A stretch of 64,000 nucleotides of DNA from assembly GCA_028564705.1 (NCBI GenBank), contig JAPXFQ010002814.1:1302001-1366000 (forward strand), written 5' to 3'. Below the pieces are notes generated by a model that saw only the letters and a list, made by a program, of their open reading frames with translations, searched no databases and was not told where the DNA came from. The DNA comes from Apricaphanius iberus (Eukaryota > Chordata > Actinopteri > Cyprinodontiformes > Aphaniidae). Position numbers and translations under genes: made by a program. Below, one piece after another: positions 24,206 to 36,134 of this stretch (positions are counted from its first letter, which is position 1; each line of letters starts with the position of its first letter).

Positions 24206-24795
24206 GGACCGTTTTTGCGCCAATTTGTCACTTGTGCGTCTTTTGTCTGGATCGTGCCGACTTTTAGCTTAATCGTGCGTGTTGCATAGTATAGTATACA
24301 TTGGCTAACGACAGGCAATTTACTTCTCACGACCAGCTCCCAATCGGTCGCCAGAAAATCAAACCTGTTTGAAATCCTAGTCGCCCCTCGTGAATGACTC
24401 GCACTATGGAAGCAATGCTACGAGCTATTTTTCATACTGTGCATGCGTGTCACCATCGTCACCGCGGAAGTATTTCTCGTCTTTGACATAAACAAACGGT
24501 GTTTCCACACAAAAAACGGCACAGATTGCCAGGGCAGCGCGTTTGTCTTTTGAGCGCATCCTCGCAATTCTCAGGCGCGCATCTTCACTGTTTTTCTTCT
24601 GCTTCTTCAGTTCCGGGTCAGGCGCGCCTCTACTCCCGTGTTCTTCTTCTGCCTCCCGGGTCTTTCGTGTCGTGCAGCGAGAGCAGTCAGGTCACATCCG
24701 AACAGCGGTTCGTACAGTGTGAGCACATGAGTCGTGAGCTGTGAACTTTTAACCCCTGCAATTCACTCGTACAGTGTACGCCTGGTTAAAGACAG
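24206..24795. other. CpG-rich insert inside the Tc1 fossil
   Basis: This ~590-bp block interrupts Tc1 homology and differs from its flanks by many CpG words (for example around GGCGCGCATC and GGCGCGCC near 24573-24627). It has no convincing frame, and no matched termini were found. It is probably a non-autonomous transposon or a promoter-like fragment. Its borders are inferred from where Tc1 homology stops and resumes. Confidence 0.5.
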
Positions 24796-25144
24796 TTTAA
24801 TTTTCCTCCTGTCCTGTACTGAAATGGGCTGAACAGCCACTCAGCAAGGAGGAAGCCATTGCTCCAAAGGAAAGATAAAAACAAAAGCCAGATTGCAGTT
24901 TGCAAATGCACACCCAAAGTGGTTTCAAATTGGATGCGGAAGAACGAAGTCAATGTTTCTGTTTTTGTGGGCAGAGTTAAAGGGGCATGTGCGAGTGAGG
25001 CAGCACACGAACTCGACTTAGTTACACCAGTTCTGTCAGGAGGAATTTGGCAGAATTCCAGCAAGCTACTGTGAAAAGTTTGTGCAAGGAATCCAAAACT
25101 GTTTGACTCAAGTCATACAGTTTAAATGCAACCCTTTCAAATAG
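24795..25144 (+). pseudogene. Tc1 transposase C-terminal part, broken
   Basis: Homology resumes with VLY, a stop, then NGLNSHSARRKPLLQR. It then jumps from the KKxRLQFAxAH-type region straight to PKVVSNWMRKNEVNV, so the first two catalytic aspartates are missing. After a frameshift it reads FLWAELKGHVRVRQHTNST, a stop, LHQFCQEEFGRI, and ends KCNPFK with TAG at 25142-25144, near the usual Tc1 C-terminus. It is a clear but dead DDE transposase. Confidence 0.85.
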
Positions 25145-25379
25145 AAAGGACATTTATGGAAAATATCTGATTAAGAAATCATTAATACATCTGAAAGGTT
25201 CCCTCTCTCCTTATTGTGGCATTTAGCATTTTATTTGGGTAATTCTAATTGACCGAAAACATTAAGATATTGTAATGCAAATTCTTCCTCTGGAGTTTGT
25301 AAAATCAGAAGTCTGCTTCCAATGTCAATGAATCAAAACTTGTTGCCTGAAAATAAACATTTTCTCTAATCTCCGTGCA

Positions 25380-25387
25380 GTTCTATG
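25380..25387. repeat. hAT target-site duplication, left copy
   Basis: GTTCTATG pairs with GTTTTATG at 26721-26728, 7 of 8 identical. Confidence 0.8.
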
Positions 25388-26720
25388 TAGGGAGGGGTAC
25401 CGATATCCGGTGCCATTACGGCACCGGTTCCGACATGAACGGTAGAAACCAGACCGAAAAGCAGCGCACATTTCGGTGGCTTATTTCGGTCCTTTTTCCC
25501 CCCTGAGATGTCAAACACTGTGGATTCTGGGCGTGCCATCAGTCAAGAGCAATAAGGTAAACATGGCTATCTCTGTGCAAAAAAACTGCTAAAAATAAGG
25601 GCTGTGGAAATTAACATGCCAACCCGGGTGGATTAATTCCTACAATTAACTTTTTTGTGTGTGTGTGCTTTACGCATTGAAAGCATACAAAGAACGGGGC
25701 CCTGTTTATAATTCAGCCCGCACCACATCAGCTCTCCCTCCTAACCAGCTAAACTACGGATTGTTGTGGATTGTTGTGCAGCAGCATGTGTTTTTGGTCC
25801 TAAATGACATGGGCGTATATTATTATTGGCGTATTGGCTTTGTGGTGATATAAGTTTATAAGTTGTCTGTGGGAATTATCCGTCCACTTCGGATGTCTGC
25901 TTCGGTGTGTGCGTTTCAGTGTTTGCTGTGTGTGCAGTGCAGTCAGAGTTTTTGGGGTGCGAGGTGCTTAAAGTTTAAATGCTTCGTGTTTTTGTATATT
26001 TATGCATGTTGGCTCACTGTATAGTTTCAGTACATTTCATAGTGAGATACCGCTGCGTTAATAATACAAAATTATTCAGTTAAGGTGACTTAAATTAGTG
26101 CTAAAATATTAGCGGATGTAGCTGTGTCCATCTTCACAATAGGAGCGTATATTTCTTGTTGTGTTGAACTGGAGAATCTGCTGTTTACTTTTGGAAAATG
26201 ATCAAATGTGACATTTGATTACTAAGTCTATATTACATTTTATTTATGTGATATTTATCGCAGACTGCTGATATCCAAATGGTATGTTTATTCATATATT
26301 TGGCTTAGTTCTGCCTCTATTTATTATTATTCATATGGGACCACAAATAAATTATGAATGTGACTCTATAGAAAAAAAAAAAACTTAACTGATTTCTCCT
26401 ATATATATATTTTTTTTAAAAAGCAACTGCATCTAGATTTGTCCCTTTATTTACACAGAAAGTTTTAGTAAGTATTTTTTGGGGGTCATATTTAGCAATG
26501 GTAATTGATTCACAGCTATTGTGATTAATTAGATTAAAGCTTTTTATTGTTTGACAGAGCTACTAAAACTAAAAATTAAAAATAAGAGGGTATTTGGACC
26601 ATGTTTGTATGTTTAACATTCTTTACGCACCATTTCAAGCACCGTTTAGGCACCGGCACCGTTTCAAAAGTACAGGTTTGGCACCGGTATCGGATAAAAC
26701 CTAAACTATACCCATCCCTA
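25388..26720. mobile_element. Non-autonomous hAT-type transposon, 1.33 kb
   Basis: The ends TAGGGAGGGGTA and, reversed from the right, TAGGGATGGGTA form inverted termini (11 of 12). An 8-bp target duplication, the hAT signature, flanks them. Subterminal GGCACCG words recur at both ends (25407-25427; 26639, 26650, 26656, 26680), as expected of transposase-binding repeats. No transposase frame is present; short frames at 25659 and 26601 are chance. Confidence 0.85.
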
Positions 26721-26728
26721 GTTTTATG
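26721..26728. repeat. hAT target-site duplication, right copy
   Basis: GTTTTATG; see the left copy at 25380-25387. Confidence 0.8.
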
Positions 26729-28791
26729 TTCTAAAGAAAAACGCAAGGCATCTGTGGAAAACACAGAGACCTTTGACACATTGGACCTTCGCTGTCACTG
26801 TTTCTATTCCTTCAATAAAACTCCTGAATATTTTTTCAAAGCAGATTTCTGTTGTGTCTGTAACCAATTCATAAGACGACTAGTTCCCCTCATTAAATCT
26901 GACTTGGAGGTCTTGATCACACCATGTTTTTAAAGCAATCAGTTGTGCTGAGTGACATTGCAGTTTCTGTCATCTGTTGAAAAGTTTGTTTGCTTGCATG
27001 TAAAAAACAAGGTTTTCATAGTAAGCTGAATAATTTTTCATGGATTTCCAATTGAGTTCACCAGTCATCCACACCTCATGTACCTGATAACATAATGAAA
27101 CACAAAGTGACAAAGTCATGCACTAAGGGCTTTTAGTCTCTATATGTCTAAAACATTCAAAAATGTAAGTCCTTCTCTTCCTATGGAAAGTGTGGGGTTA
27201 CGGTTATCAGCTAATTGTTTTTAATTGTGTTTGGGCTTGTAACTCACAAAAATGAGCAGTATGTGAACAGATATGTAAGAAAACAAACATGAACTCAGTT
27301 TTTATTTTTGAAATAGTGATAATAGCCAAGCTCGGACAATAATGCATAATGTTTACGGAAACCACAACTAAAGTAACAATAACATAGTCTGCAAATCAAA
27401 TTTGAGTACATGGAGTGAAGATTTATACAGTATAGAGATTTATCCAAATCTATGATAAGAGAAATGTCTGAGAATGACAACCCGGCACCCTATAGAGAAT
27501 TGTCAATAGGAAAATTACCACTTGTGGCAAATGTTTTAACTAGATAAATAAATGATCTAAACTTATGGCATCATTCAAGTAAGAAGTAATTTGTGCTCCT
27601 AATCTGATCTGTTCCTCTGTAATGCACAGACATGCCTCAGCGTCTTCCTCCTAAGAACTGTGTCAGCCCATTACCCTACTTTTTCTTAGTGAGCCATGCA
27701 GTTGTTATCCATGTCTTTTCTCCACATAATCGGTCTGCTTTGTGATTGTTTGTTCTATGTCATTTAGATGCCAAAACTTTATTCTGAGGGCAAAGCCTGT
27801 CATACCTCCTGAAATCGGTTTGTAGTTTTTAATGGCAAAATGGCAGTTAGAAATTCTACACACATGGTGGATGAATGAAAAGTTTGGTTATTAACACACA
27901 ATGCAGCTTTCGTCAGCTTCTCCTATTATTTAGCTCAGACATCAAGAAAATTTATTTTTGCAGCTTAAGGTCTTTAGTTGTCCAAATAGCAGAAAAATCA
28001 TTTGGAGATAAATGTATTGATTTCACGCATTCTAACAATGTGTTGACCAATGACACCAAAAAAGTGAGAGTTTTATGCTGATAAACAATAACCTCAGTCT
28101 TTATGGCAGATTTGTGATTCTTTACCACTATATATATAAACAACCAACCCCAGAAAAAAATGTTTTCATTGTTTCACCACAAGAGCTTCAGTTTTAAAGA
28201 TTCAGTTTTAAAGATTTGTGGTCACAAAATGTCACAGATTTTTTTGTTGTTGTTGTTTGCCCTGAAGGCAACAATTTGAAATTCTTCTGGGCTTTTGTTT
28301 CATATTTATTTTTTATAATTAGTTTGTTGAATGTTATCAAGCTACTGTATTGGCCAATAATTATCCTTATAGTGTGTTCTAATAATTGTGTTACTGAAGA
28401 ATTTCCTATTCTTCTTGCTAGTTCATGGCAACCAGAGTAAAATCAGTGGGTCATATGATGCAAATGTTTATAGTAAGCACAGGTCTATGGATAGTTAAAA
28501 CTGTTCCATGTATTTGGGAAATTCCTGCTACCACAACCTAAGGTCGAATAGTTCTATTTCCCGAGAAAGTCATAGTGCTATGTCAAAATAACTTTTTTGT
28601 GTTATTATTTTTATTAGGTGTGTTTCTATGTACTGCATTGTATGTTGAATCATTGTGATTAGTTTTTTTTATGTGTAGTTTTTTTCTGCTTGTTCACAGC
28701 TGTGTTAGTTTGCCAAATTGGAGACACAGTGACAGTGACTACAACCTAAATACAAATATAATCTTTAAAAAGGACATTTTATTAAAAAACT
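26729..28791. other. Unassigned AT-rich DNA
   Basis: No gene or repeat family is recognised. Confidence 0.45.
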
Positions 28792-28907
28792 CCACATTTT
28801 GGCCCTTAAATGCACTATGTTGTGCATTTAGAGCCTGTAGGAATGTAAAAAAAAAAGAGCATAAATTAGTCCCCCCAGGTGTTGTGGAGTTATTTTTGTA
28901 TACTGTT
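28792..28907 (+). repeat. Inverted-repeat arm, left
   Basis: This arm (CCACATTTTGGCCCTTAAAT through GAGCCTGTAGG to TTTTTGTATACTG) is the diverged reverse complement of 29850-29961. The arms lie about 0.94 kb apart. They could be long terminal inverted repeats of one element or two insertions of one repeat. Confidence 0.65.
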
Positions 28908-29849
28908 TTGGTAGTCTTTAAGTCATTCAGTTTTCTCTATTATCTATTACCCTTTTTTGAACTATGACGTCACAGTCCAGCAAAGAAGTAAGATTCAAAT
29001 AACAGTAGAATGACAGCAAACTTTATTTTAGACATTCATTTATTGTCCCTTTGTCATTGTTTTTATCGCAATAGTATCAGATCTTCTGCTTATGTTAGCG
29101 CTATCTGCTCTATTTTTGCTCCCTAATGACACACCTTTTAATAGTACTATCAAATAAACAACAAATTTTTCAGTTTTTTTGTCTTGAAGAATACATGATC
29201 CTAGCAATAATCACTTTAGCTTGACGCAAGTAGGAGAACACTTGTGTGGAAGATCTGTTTTGAATCTGTGCTATATACAGAAACTAATTGAATGCCAGAG
29301 AGAGAGAGAGAGTTAGGAGTCTGGGATGTCTTTGAGAGCTTCCTGCTGAGTTTCTGGAGACAAAAAGAAGGAATTTGGGAGTAAGGACTGAGCATGAAGG
29401 GCAGGCAGACAGAGCACTGAGATGGAGCTCCTAATTATAAAGGAACTTGGAGCCTGGAGGCAACATGGGTTGAAGAATACAGCTTACAAAGAAGCTGACG
29501 AACTGATCATGAGGAGGTTGCCACAAGTAAAAATCCTTATAATGAACATAGAGTAGCATTAACAGATGTCCTGAGGATTACAATGGAAACTCATGAGATT
29601 GCACGGAGGACTTGAGGTTTTACCAGATGGTTTACAACACACAGGCACTGAAGGTTTGACAGCAGCTCCTTATATCCTCAGCCGGTGATGAGCATTATAA
29701 TGTGCTACTGCGCCCTTGCCTTGACTGACAGCCCCTTAGCTCAGCCGGGATCTCTGTTGGAACTCTCCAGAAACATAGAGAAAGGCCAGGAAACAGAAAG
29801 TGAAAGACAAACAGATAAACATAGACAAAAACCCCATCCTCCTGATAAG
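28908..29849. other. Interior between the inverted arms
   Basis: There is no coding frame of interest. A perfect CRE word, TGACGTCA, lies at 28965-28972, and a short GA run near 29297-29312. Confidence 0.45.
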
Positions 29850-29961
29850 AACTGTATACAAAAATATCGCCATAGCACCTGGAGTGACTAATTTATGCTT
29901 TTTTGCACTCCTAAAGGCTCTAAATGCACAAAACACTATATTTAAGGGCAAAAAATGTGGT
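29850..29961 (-). repeat. Inverted-repeat arm, right
   Basis: Read on the minus strand it gives CCACATTTTTTGCCCTTAAA, then GAGCCTTTAGGAGTG and TTTTTGTATACAGTT, matching the left arm in order. Long similar peptides on opposite strands here are only a by-product of this homology. Confidence 0.65.
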
Positions 29962-31450
29962 ATTTGCACGACATATCCCCTTGAAACACATCTGGCCTTT
30001 CAGCTCTACTTACCTAATAGCTGTCGCCACATTGATCAGCCCCCTGATGTCTGTCACCTCCCGTGCTCCAACCGTAAGCACTGATGAACTCAGACAGACA
30101 CCATCTCACGTGAGGCATTTCTTGTAAGGTTCCTTGATCCATGACCTTTACAAGACTGGGCCGTAATTTGGTCCAACATGTAAATTATTCCCACAAAAGG
30201 GCAAAATCCATGTTTATTCAATTTAATTAAATTCAAATAAAAACATTTTTCATTTATAAGTATTATAAATTAGAGTAATTTCATAGATCTTGTACCCTGT
30301 TTCTATGCCAGTGTACCATGCATTGCGTATTACAATTCTTGATGCAGGCCCTCTAAGCATTCTTAGTCCAGTTCAGTAAAAGTTTTATAAAAACATTATT
30401 ATAAGAAATGTGCAGTAATTACCTGCATAGGGTTTTCCAATTTTATTCACAAATTTTACATTGAGGTGTGTAAATCGATCTTTATACTTATCAAATACAA
30501 AAAAAATTTCTAAAACAGTAAAGTAAGATAAACTTTAAACAAGAGTTCAGAAATGGTCTATCTGGTATTGCAAATTTTGTAAAATATTTTTTTTTACCTT
30601 TAACCCAGAAAAGCAAAACATATTTTTGGGGGGAGTTATGGAATTACCAACTCACTTTTCTGGATTCCTTTCCTCCATTGCTCACTGTCTCACTCTACCT
30701 AGATAAAATTGAATTAGGCAAGTAAAGAGCCTATAAGCAAAACAAAACACTTTTGACTATGCAGTTTGTCATTGATTTATAATGTTTTTCAGTTTTTATC
30801 ATTATAATGGACCTGTATTCAGAAGAATTAGGGACTACAGCCACCCACAATCAGCTAAATCCGTAAATATATATATAGGTACCTATTTTTTATTAACATA
30901 ACGATAAATGTACCTTATGATGCGTTATTAAGGACAGTGCATACAGTGTTGCCACAGAAGCTAATGTCTGCAGTCTTCCCAATCTCCGCTGGGGGCACAG
31001 TCAGTAAGCCCAGAAACAATGAATGGCATTCCTGGATTGCCTTTGCAAACAGCAGCCAGTACTGTCAGGTTGCATTGCACTTAGTAATTTTAGCATCCCA
31101 AGCTGCATATATTTTAGATATGCTCTATAAAAACTCCCTGAATGGATTGATTTTCCATGATTTGTGGGCACGTTCCACAAAAAGTCTGCAAATAAGTGGG
31201 GGTCCATTGTATATATCAGTTTTTTATTTGTTTAAAACAAAAGTTAAAAATTACCCTAATTTATTTCTTACATTTACTTATTTTCATACATAGTTACCGA
31301 AGGTGTATTGCTGGTCATGGATAGTGTAGGTGTGATAAGACAGGGCCGATTCTTTGACTTCACACGGAGATAGTTCTTTAACGGGAAGCGGTAACTGAAA
31401 GAAATATCAAATGTAATCAATGGCTTAACAGTTTTCTGAAATTTGTTTTT
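29962..31450. other. Unassigned AT-rich DNA
   Basis: Around 31140-31215 a GTGGGCACG, TCTGCAAATAAGTGGGGGTC order resembles the end of a known fish DNA repeat, but too little remains to classify it. Confidence 0.4.
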
Positions 31451-31531
31451 CAGTTGAAACCAGATATTTACACACACAGTGTTAAAAAGTTTTCTTTCTG
31501 ACCAGTGTATGTAAATATCTAAATTTAACTG
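31451..31531. mobile_element. Tc1 element collapsed to its two ends
   Basis: CAGTTGAAACCAGATATTTA begins at 31451. The reverse complement of the segment ending near 31530 reads CAGTTAAATTTAGATATTTA then CATACACTGG. These are the two inverted termini of a fish Tc1 element facing each other with only about 25 bp between them. The TA duplication is not preserved. Confidence 0.75.
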
Positions 31532-32888
31532 AATCTTTCATTCATCAGTTATACTATAGAGCATTACAGCACTTAGCCTTTTATTCGTATGTCACCTATC
31601 TGAAAACACCAAGCTTGATTTTGAAGTACAAAGGCACCCAGAATGTGTTCAAAGTGCAGCAACAGCTGACTACTTCATCCACTACTTACAGTAGTTCTTT
31701 ACATAGTAAACATGACTTACAGTGTTTTAGGAACAAACTACTCTGGCTAAAATAATAAAGATTTGCAATCTCTTTGAAGTTTTCTCTTATGAAATAGCTT
31801 TTTCGGGGGCTCTGAGCAAGGAATTTCCACATTTGGATTTCTGTAAAGACTTGTGTTGCATGTATGTGTGCTACATTGTGTTTCCTTCAGCTTATATGAA
31901 TTCAATACTAAAGATTCATTTTAAAAATACTGACCTAGCCATTGTCTTAAACTTCTCTCATTATGGTCTCACTTTTTAAATTGATTGGTTATGGTTGTGT
32001 ATGAAGCTTTTTTTTCATACCAGTTACATAGTTGTGCATCATAACACCAACATAAACAAAGAGCTCATGTAATTTCCTTTACCAAGTAACTGGACCTCCT
32101 TAGCTGCACAGTGGATATCCTCTGTCCATGCCGGCATTGCTTTCCTTTGGAAAGTCACATTGCCTCATGCTTATCTCCAAAGATTAGAGTCAGTGAGGTA
32201 TACCACTTTAATTACCAGTATGCAATAATGCCCTCAGTAAAACACATGACTGATGCACAATACTTCTGCAGTGGTGCTTTTCAAGGGCACTTACTACTGT
32301 AGTTTATTTTAGTATCCCAGCATCTGCGTACACAATTACCTTTCATACAGAAATGCAGTGATTCAGTTTTATTGGCTTTTCAATCAAGCTTGATCCTTTA
32401 TGTTGAGAAAAATCATTTTTCTTCTCCTAATATATGAACTATTTTGGACATTGTAAGGGGGTGCTTATTTTGACCTCTGATCAGCAGGAGAGTTGTTCAA
32501 AAGATTTCAATATAAGCTCATAAAGGCTTTTTTTTCAGCGGGAAAATAAATTTTTAAAATGTAGCATTCTGATTTAACATATGATTAAAGATATTTCATT
32601 TCAAGAAAAAAAGCAACTTTAGATGTTTCACCACTTTTGGTGTGAGTACTAATATATTATAAGGTTTTAAGTTTAATTCCGCATTGATCCACTGAATGAC
32701 TTTTTCAACTCAATTCCAAGTGACCAACCAAAATACGTAGCATAAATCGCTGATCATTGTAACTGCAGCTGGGTGTAAAGTGTTTTAGAAGGTTGTAATA
32801 ACTACAAAAGCACACAAAGTTCAGGAAGTTTCCTGTGAACCATATTAAAAACACACTGTAGTATAAAAATGTAGGCTAGGCTTAATTG
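31532..32888. other. Unassigned AT-rich DNA
   Basis: No gene or repeat family is recognised. Confidence 0.45.
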
Positions 32889-33440
32889 GATCTGCTGCAG
32901 TTTGCCTACTAGCCTGGCAGTGGGGTGGATGACACCATCATTTCCCTCCTGCATTGAGCTCTGACTTACCTGGAGAAGCCTGGAAGCACTGTGTTCATGT
33001 TCTTTGATTTCTCCAGTGCTTTCAATGCCACCCAGCCAGGACTTCTGAGGGATGTGCAGGAGCTGTCAAGAGTGGACCTCCTCGTGTCCCAGTGGATACT
33101 GGACTACCTCTCAGGATGCCCACATAATGTTAGGACACACTACTGTGTCTTAAAGAGGCTGGTCTGTAGTAAGGGGGCCTCAAATGGAACTGTGCTGGGA
33201 CCGTTCCTCTTCACCCTTCATAGTGTCTCCCATCCCATGCAAGAAGATCTTGCTGAGCTGCAGAGCTCCTTCAGTAACAGACTGCTGCATCCTAGCTGCT
33301 TGAAGGAGTATTTTTGCAGGTCCTTCCTCTCTGTAGCTGTTACACTCTACAGACAGAACTGCTTCCAACAAAGACAATATTGTTTATACTGCTGCTGTAA
33401 TTTGGACTATTTAAATCACTTAAATAAATGTTTACTTTTT
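32889..33440 (+). mobile_element. CR1/L2/Rex1-type LINE fragment
   Basis: The plus strand reads DLLQFAY, a stop, then PGSGVDDTIISLLH and on into the polymerase fingers and palm. Sequence typical of the family's C-terminus and 3' end follows after a deletion. The element ends near 33420-33440 with AAATAAATG-type sequence. No target duplication was found. Confidence 0.75.
32985..33360 (+). pseudogene. LINE reverse transcriptase fragment, broken
   Basis: In an open plus-strand frame the motif-A region FFDFSSAFNATQPGLL carries the first catalytic Asp. WILDYLSGCPHNVR and KGASNGTVLGPFLFTLHS follow, matching the A and B blocks of CR1-group non-LTR polymerases. Motif C (the FADD/YADD box) is absent. 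The frame passes directly into a C-terminal tail, LQSSFSNRLLHPSCLKEYF, so a deletion removed the middle. TGA and TAG codons interrupt the upstream part. The assignment to Rex1/Babar rather than another CR1/L2 lineage is uncertain. Confidence 0.75.
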
Positions 33441-34979
33441 AATGCACAGCCACACACACACATTGTACTCTTTTTTTCTTTTTTTTAAGTATATTAAGAA
33501 ACAAGTAGCCTTTCATTTTTTGGTTTCGACCACACTCATACATCACTTTGTGCTCATCTGTCAAAAACAAAATCCAAAGAAACCACACTGAAGTTTGCTG
33601 AAACGATGAAATACAGAATTATTCAGGCCTCTTTAATTGTCAAAAATAGGGAGAATCAAACACGTCTTTAAAGATTCCTGGTCAGTCCTGCCCTTTTGAA
33701 ATCCAGTAGCATAATACCTCCTAAGACTCAAGCCGCCACATGAATTGATGTCAAAAGATGTTATCACAAAGATTTCAACCTTTCTGAAGCATCAAAAGCC
33801 TGCCGGAACATGTTTGAACACACGGTTACTCAGGAGTTACTTTGGCCAGCCAGGCCAACGTCGACACCTTTGATCGGATATCTGTGTAATCAGTTCAGAG
33901 GGGGTAGCTCATATCTGAACATGCCTTGCATTATAAGTCGTACAGATAAAGAATCAGTGACACGGACAAGGGTGGTTTCAGGAGAGATCAGTGCTGTGCT
34001 TTTTAAAATTTACATGCTTGGTCCCTTTCTAAAATTTGTCAGATATATGGGATGATGATGCTGAAATATCTGCCTGCTTTGTTAGATCAGTCTTTTAGAG
34101 GAACACTGGTAGATGATTTTAGGGTTTAAACAGGCAGAAAGAGCTTTTATACTCTGAGTTAAAGTGATTCCTGAGTGTGGACTCTGAAAAAGAAAGCAAG
34201 AAAAAAACAAAGGCTGAACAAAACAAAGGATGAATTAGGATTAGTCAAGTTTGAAATGTCAAAGCTTCTTGTCTACCGTATGATAAGAATGCTCCAGCAA
34301 AACATGAAACTCCTTGCTACCCACATAGAATACTTATTTCTTAATACTAAGACAACTAAAAGGCATATATGTTTTAGTCATAATTACCCAGAAGAGACCC
34401 CTGCTTTATACACCCATCAGGATATGTCGCTCGATCAAAAACACTCATCTCAGAACAGCAGGTGAGCTGTGTTCAAACTTCCAGCAGCAGCATCCACACA
34501 CTAAGGGCTCTTCAATCGAGTCTACCCAGTCACGTAAGGTGCGTGGGCGAGCAGAGGCTCTGCTTTCTACGTCTCTGCCGGCCTGTCGGTTTCATCAGCG
34601 GGTGCACCGCTCTGTTACTCGACATCCTCCTCCAGAGAAGACACCTGCTGTTTTCATCTTGAAATCTCATGTCGGCCTGAGATCAATCTCTCCCTGTCAA
34701 GCGAAAGCAATATTGATCCATAGATGTAGTGTTTGGCAGTTTTGAGTGTGCTTGCTTCAACGCAGCCCGGTGTCCATCTGTTGTTCATCGTTTGCATGTG
34801 TCTTTTCTTTGTGGAAGTAATGTAATATCAACAAATGACAAACCATTTTGAGGAGCAAGTTCCACCACTGCACAGACAACCCTTGTCTAAAACCAAAGAA
34901 AATGTTTGACTTTGGCTAAAGGCAAGCTTCCTTAGATGTGCCACAACAAAGTAAAACTGATTCGATGAGAAGGACTCTA
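33441..34979. other. Unassigned DNA
   Basis: No repeat is recognised; short frames lack family resemblance. Confidence 0.4.
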
Positions 34980-35095
34980 AAAGTGGATGACTTTTCCCAG
35001 CTAATGGCGATGTCAGTGGCTAATCACACTGTCACCTTCCATTACCATGAAGATAATTAGGTGCCTTATCTCTATACTGCTTCAACCAGAATGCA
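34980..35095. other. Candidate conserved non-coding element
   Basis: This mixed-complexity stretch has CTAATGG, GGCTAATCACACTGTCA, CCATTACC, GATAATTAGG and CTTATCT words, a dense set of homeodomain, TALE and GATA-like sites. The call is inference from composition only. Confidence 0.25.
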
Positions 35096-36126
35096 GAATC
35101 TGCCAAACTATTAGACTGGCACCATTAAACTAAGCTTGTAAAAAAAGCTTGAGTGGTTAGCTTGGAACAGTTGGCTATCAAGTCAGGATGAACTAACATT
35201 TATGAATCTATTAATAGGTATAGTTATGTTATGACACAATAGGTATTTTTGGCTATAAATAATTACAGATAATTGCTTTGGGCACTTACTAATAGGATTT
35301 ACAAATGTTACCTACCGGTGTTCGAGGTTTGCAGCAGTAGGTTGCGATATGCACCCCTTCGTGTTGGCTATCTTTTAGCTGGGTAATAGCGTCACACAAA
35401 TATTAAACAAAATCTGGTGGCAGTAAAGAAAAAGCAAATATGCACAACAAACGACAACAACTTAGATTATACATGTTATACATGGTGTTGTACTGCTGTT
35501 GTTTTTCCCGCTTGATAGAATGATGAAATTGCTCAGGTTTTCTCTGTTTATCAGGGGAAACATGCTTAAACTCATAGGTGTGATGATTTTTATGGACGGA
35601 ACAGACAGGAGGCTTCGCTGTGCCACATTGATGCAGTTCACAACAAGTCAAAGTCTGAGAGTAGCTTTAAGAATGAAACGCAGATACACCATCCGGTCGC
35701 AACAAATGGGTGGCGGAGTGTGCCCTTAAAATAGTAGGCAAATTTGTTTCTGGGTTTTACAAAGGTGACAAAAATCCTGCAAGTCACAGATATGAAAAAA
35801 AAAATATTAAAACGCTGTGCAAATCAACTCAGGAGGATTAAGATAAAAACTAAAGACTGAGAGTATGCACCTTTTGTCTTTTTGAGATGGTTGCTTCTTA
35901 CTTTTACTTTAATAAAAATAAAATTATTTATATCTCAGAATATTATAGTTTTGTTTTAAGTTTTTGTCCAGTATGATTTAAAGATTGAGCTGTTATTGTT
36001 GGTGTTACATTTTCTAATTTGGAAGAGTACTTATTTCTACCATTATTTACTTCCAGAGATTTTAAAGTAATTTCTGGACTTTTGAAAGCCTATTTTGAGT
36101 TAGGTATTTACTGATTCTGTCTACCC
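35096..36126. other. Unassigned DNA
   Basis: No gene or repeat is recognised. Confidence 0.4.
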
Positions 36127-36134
36127 ACATAGAG
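36127..36134. repeat. hAT-MITE target-site duplication, left
   Basis: ACATAGAG is identical to 36483-36490. Confidence 0.9.

Larger units (their letters stand above)
23840..25270 (+). mobile_element. Tc1-like transposon fossil, interrupted
   Basis: Both the 5' and 3' non-coding parts of a fish Tc1 element of the Sleeping-Beauty-related type are recognisable. TTGAGTTAATTGAAGGTACA lies upstream of the transposase start, and a GGCATTTAGCATTTTATTTG, GGTAATTCTAATTGACC order lies downstream of its stop. A foreign CpG-rich block at about 24206-24795 splits it, and the catalytic core is deleted. No inverted termini could be matched. Confidence 0.85.

Noticed and set aside
25659..25853. 64-codon frame inside the hAT element, considered as a transposase remnant.
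   Set aside because: It contains no hAT dimerisation or catalytic motif.
28671..28967. Similar peptides on the plus strand here and on the minus strand at 29736-29969, considered as a duplicated gene.
   Set aside because: The similarity comes from non-coding inverted-repeat arms; frames shift relative to each other and have no domain.
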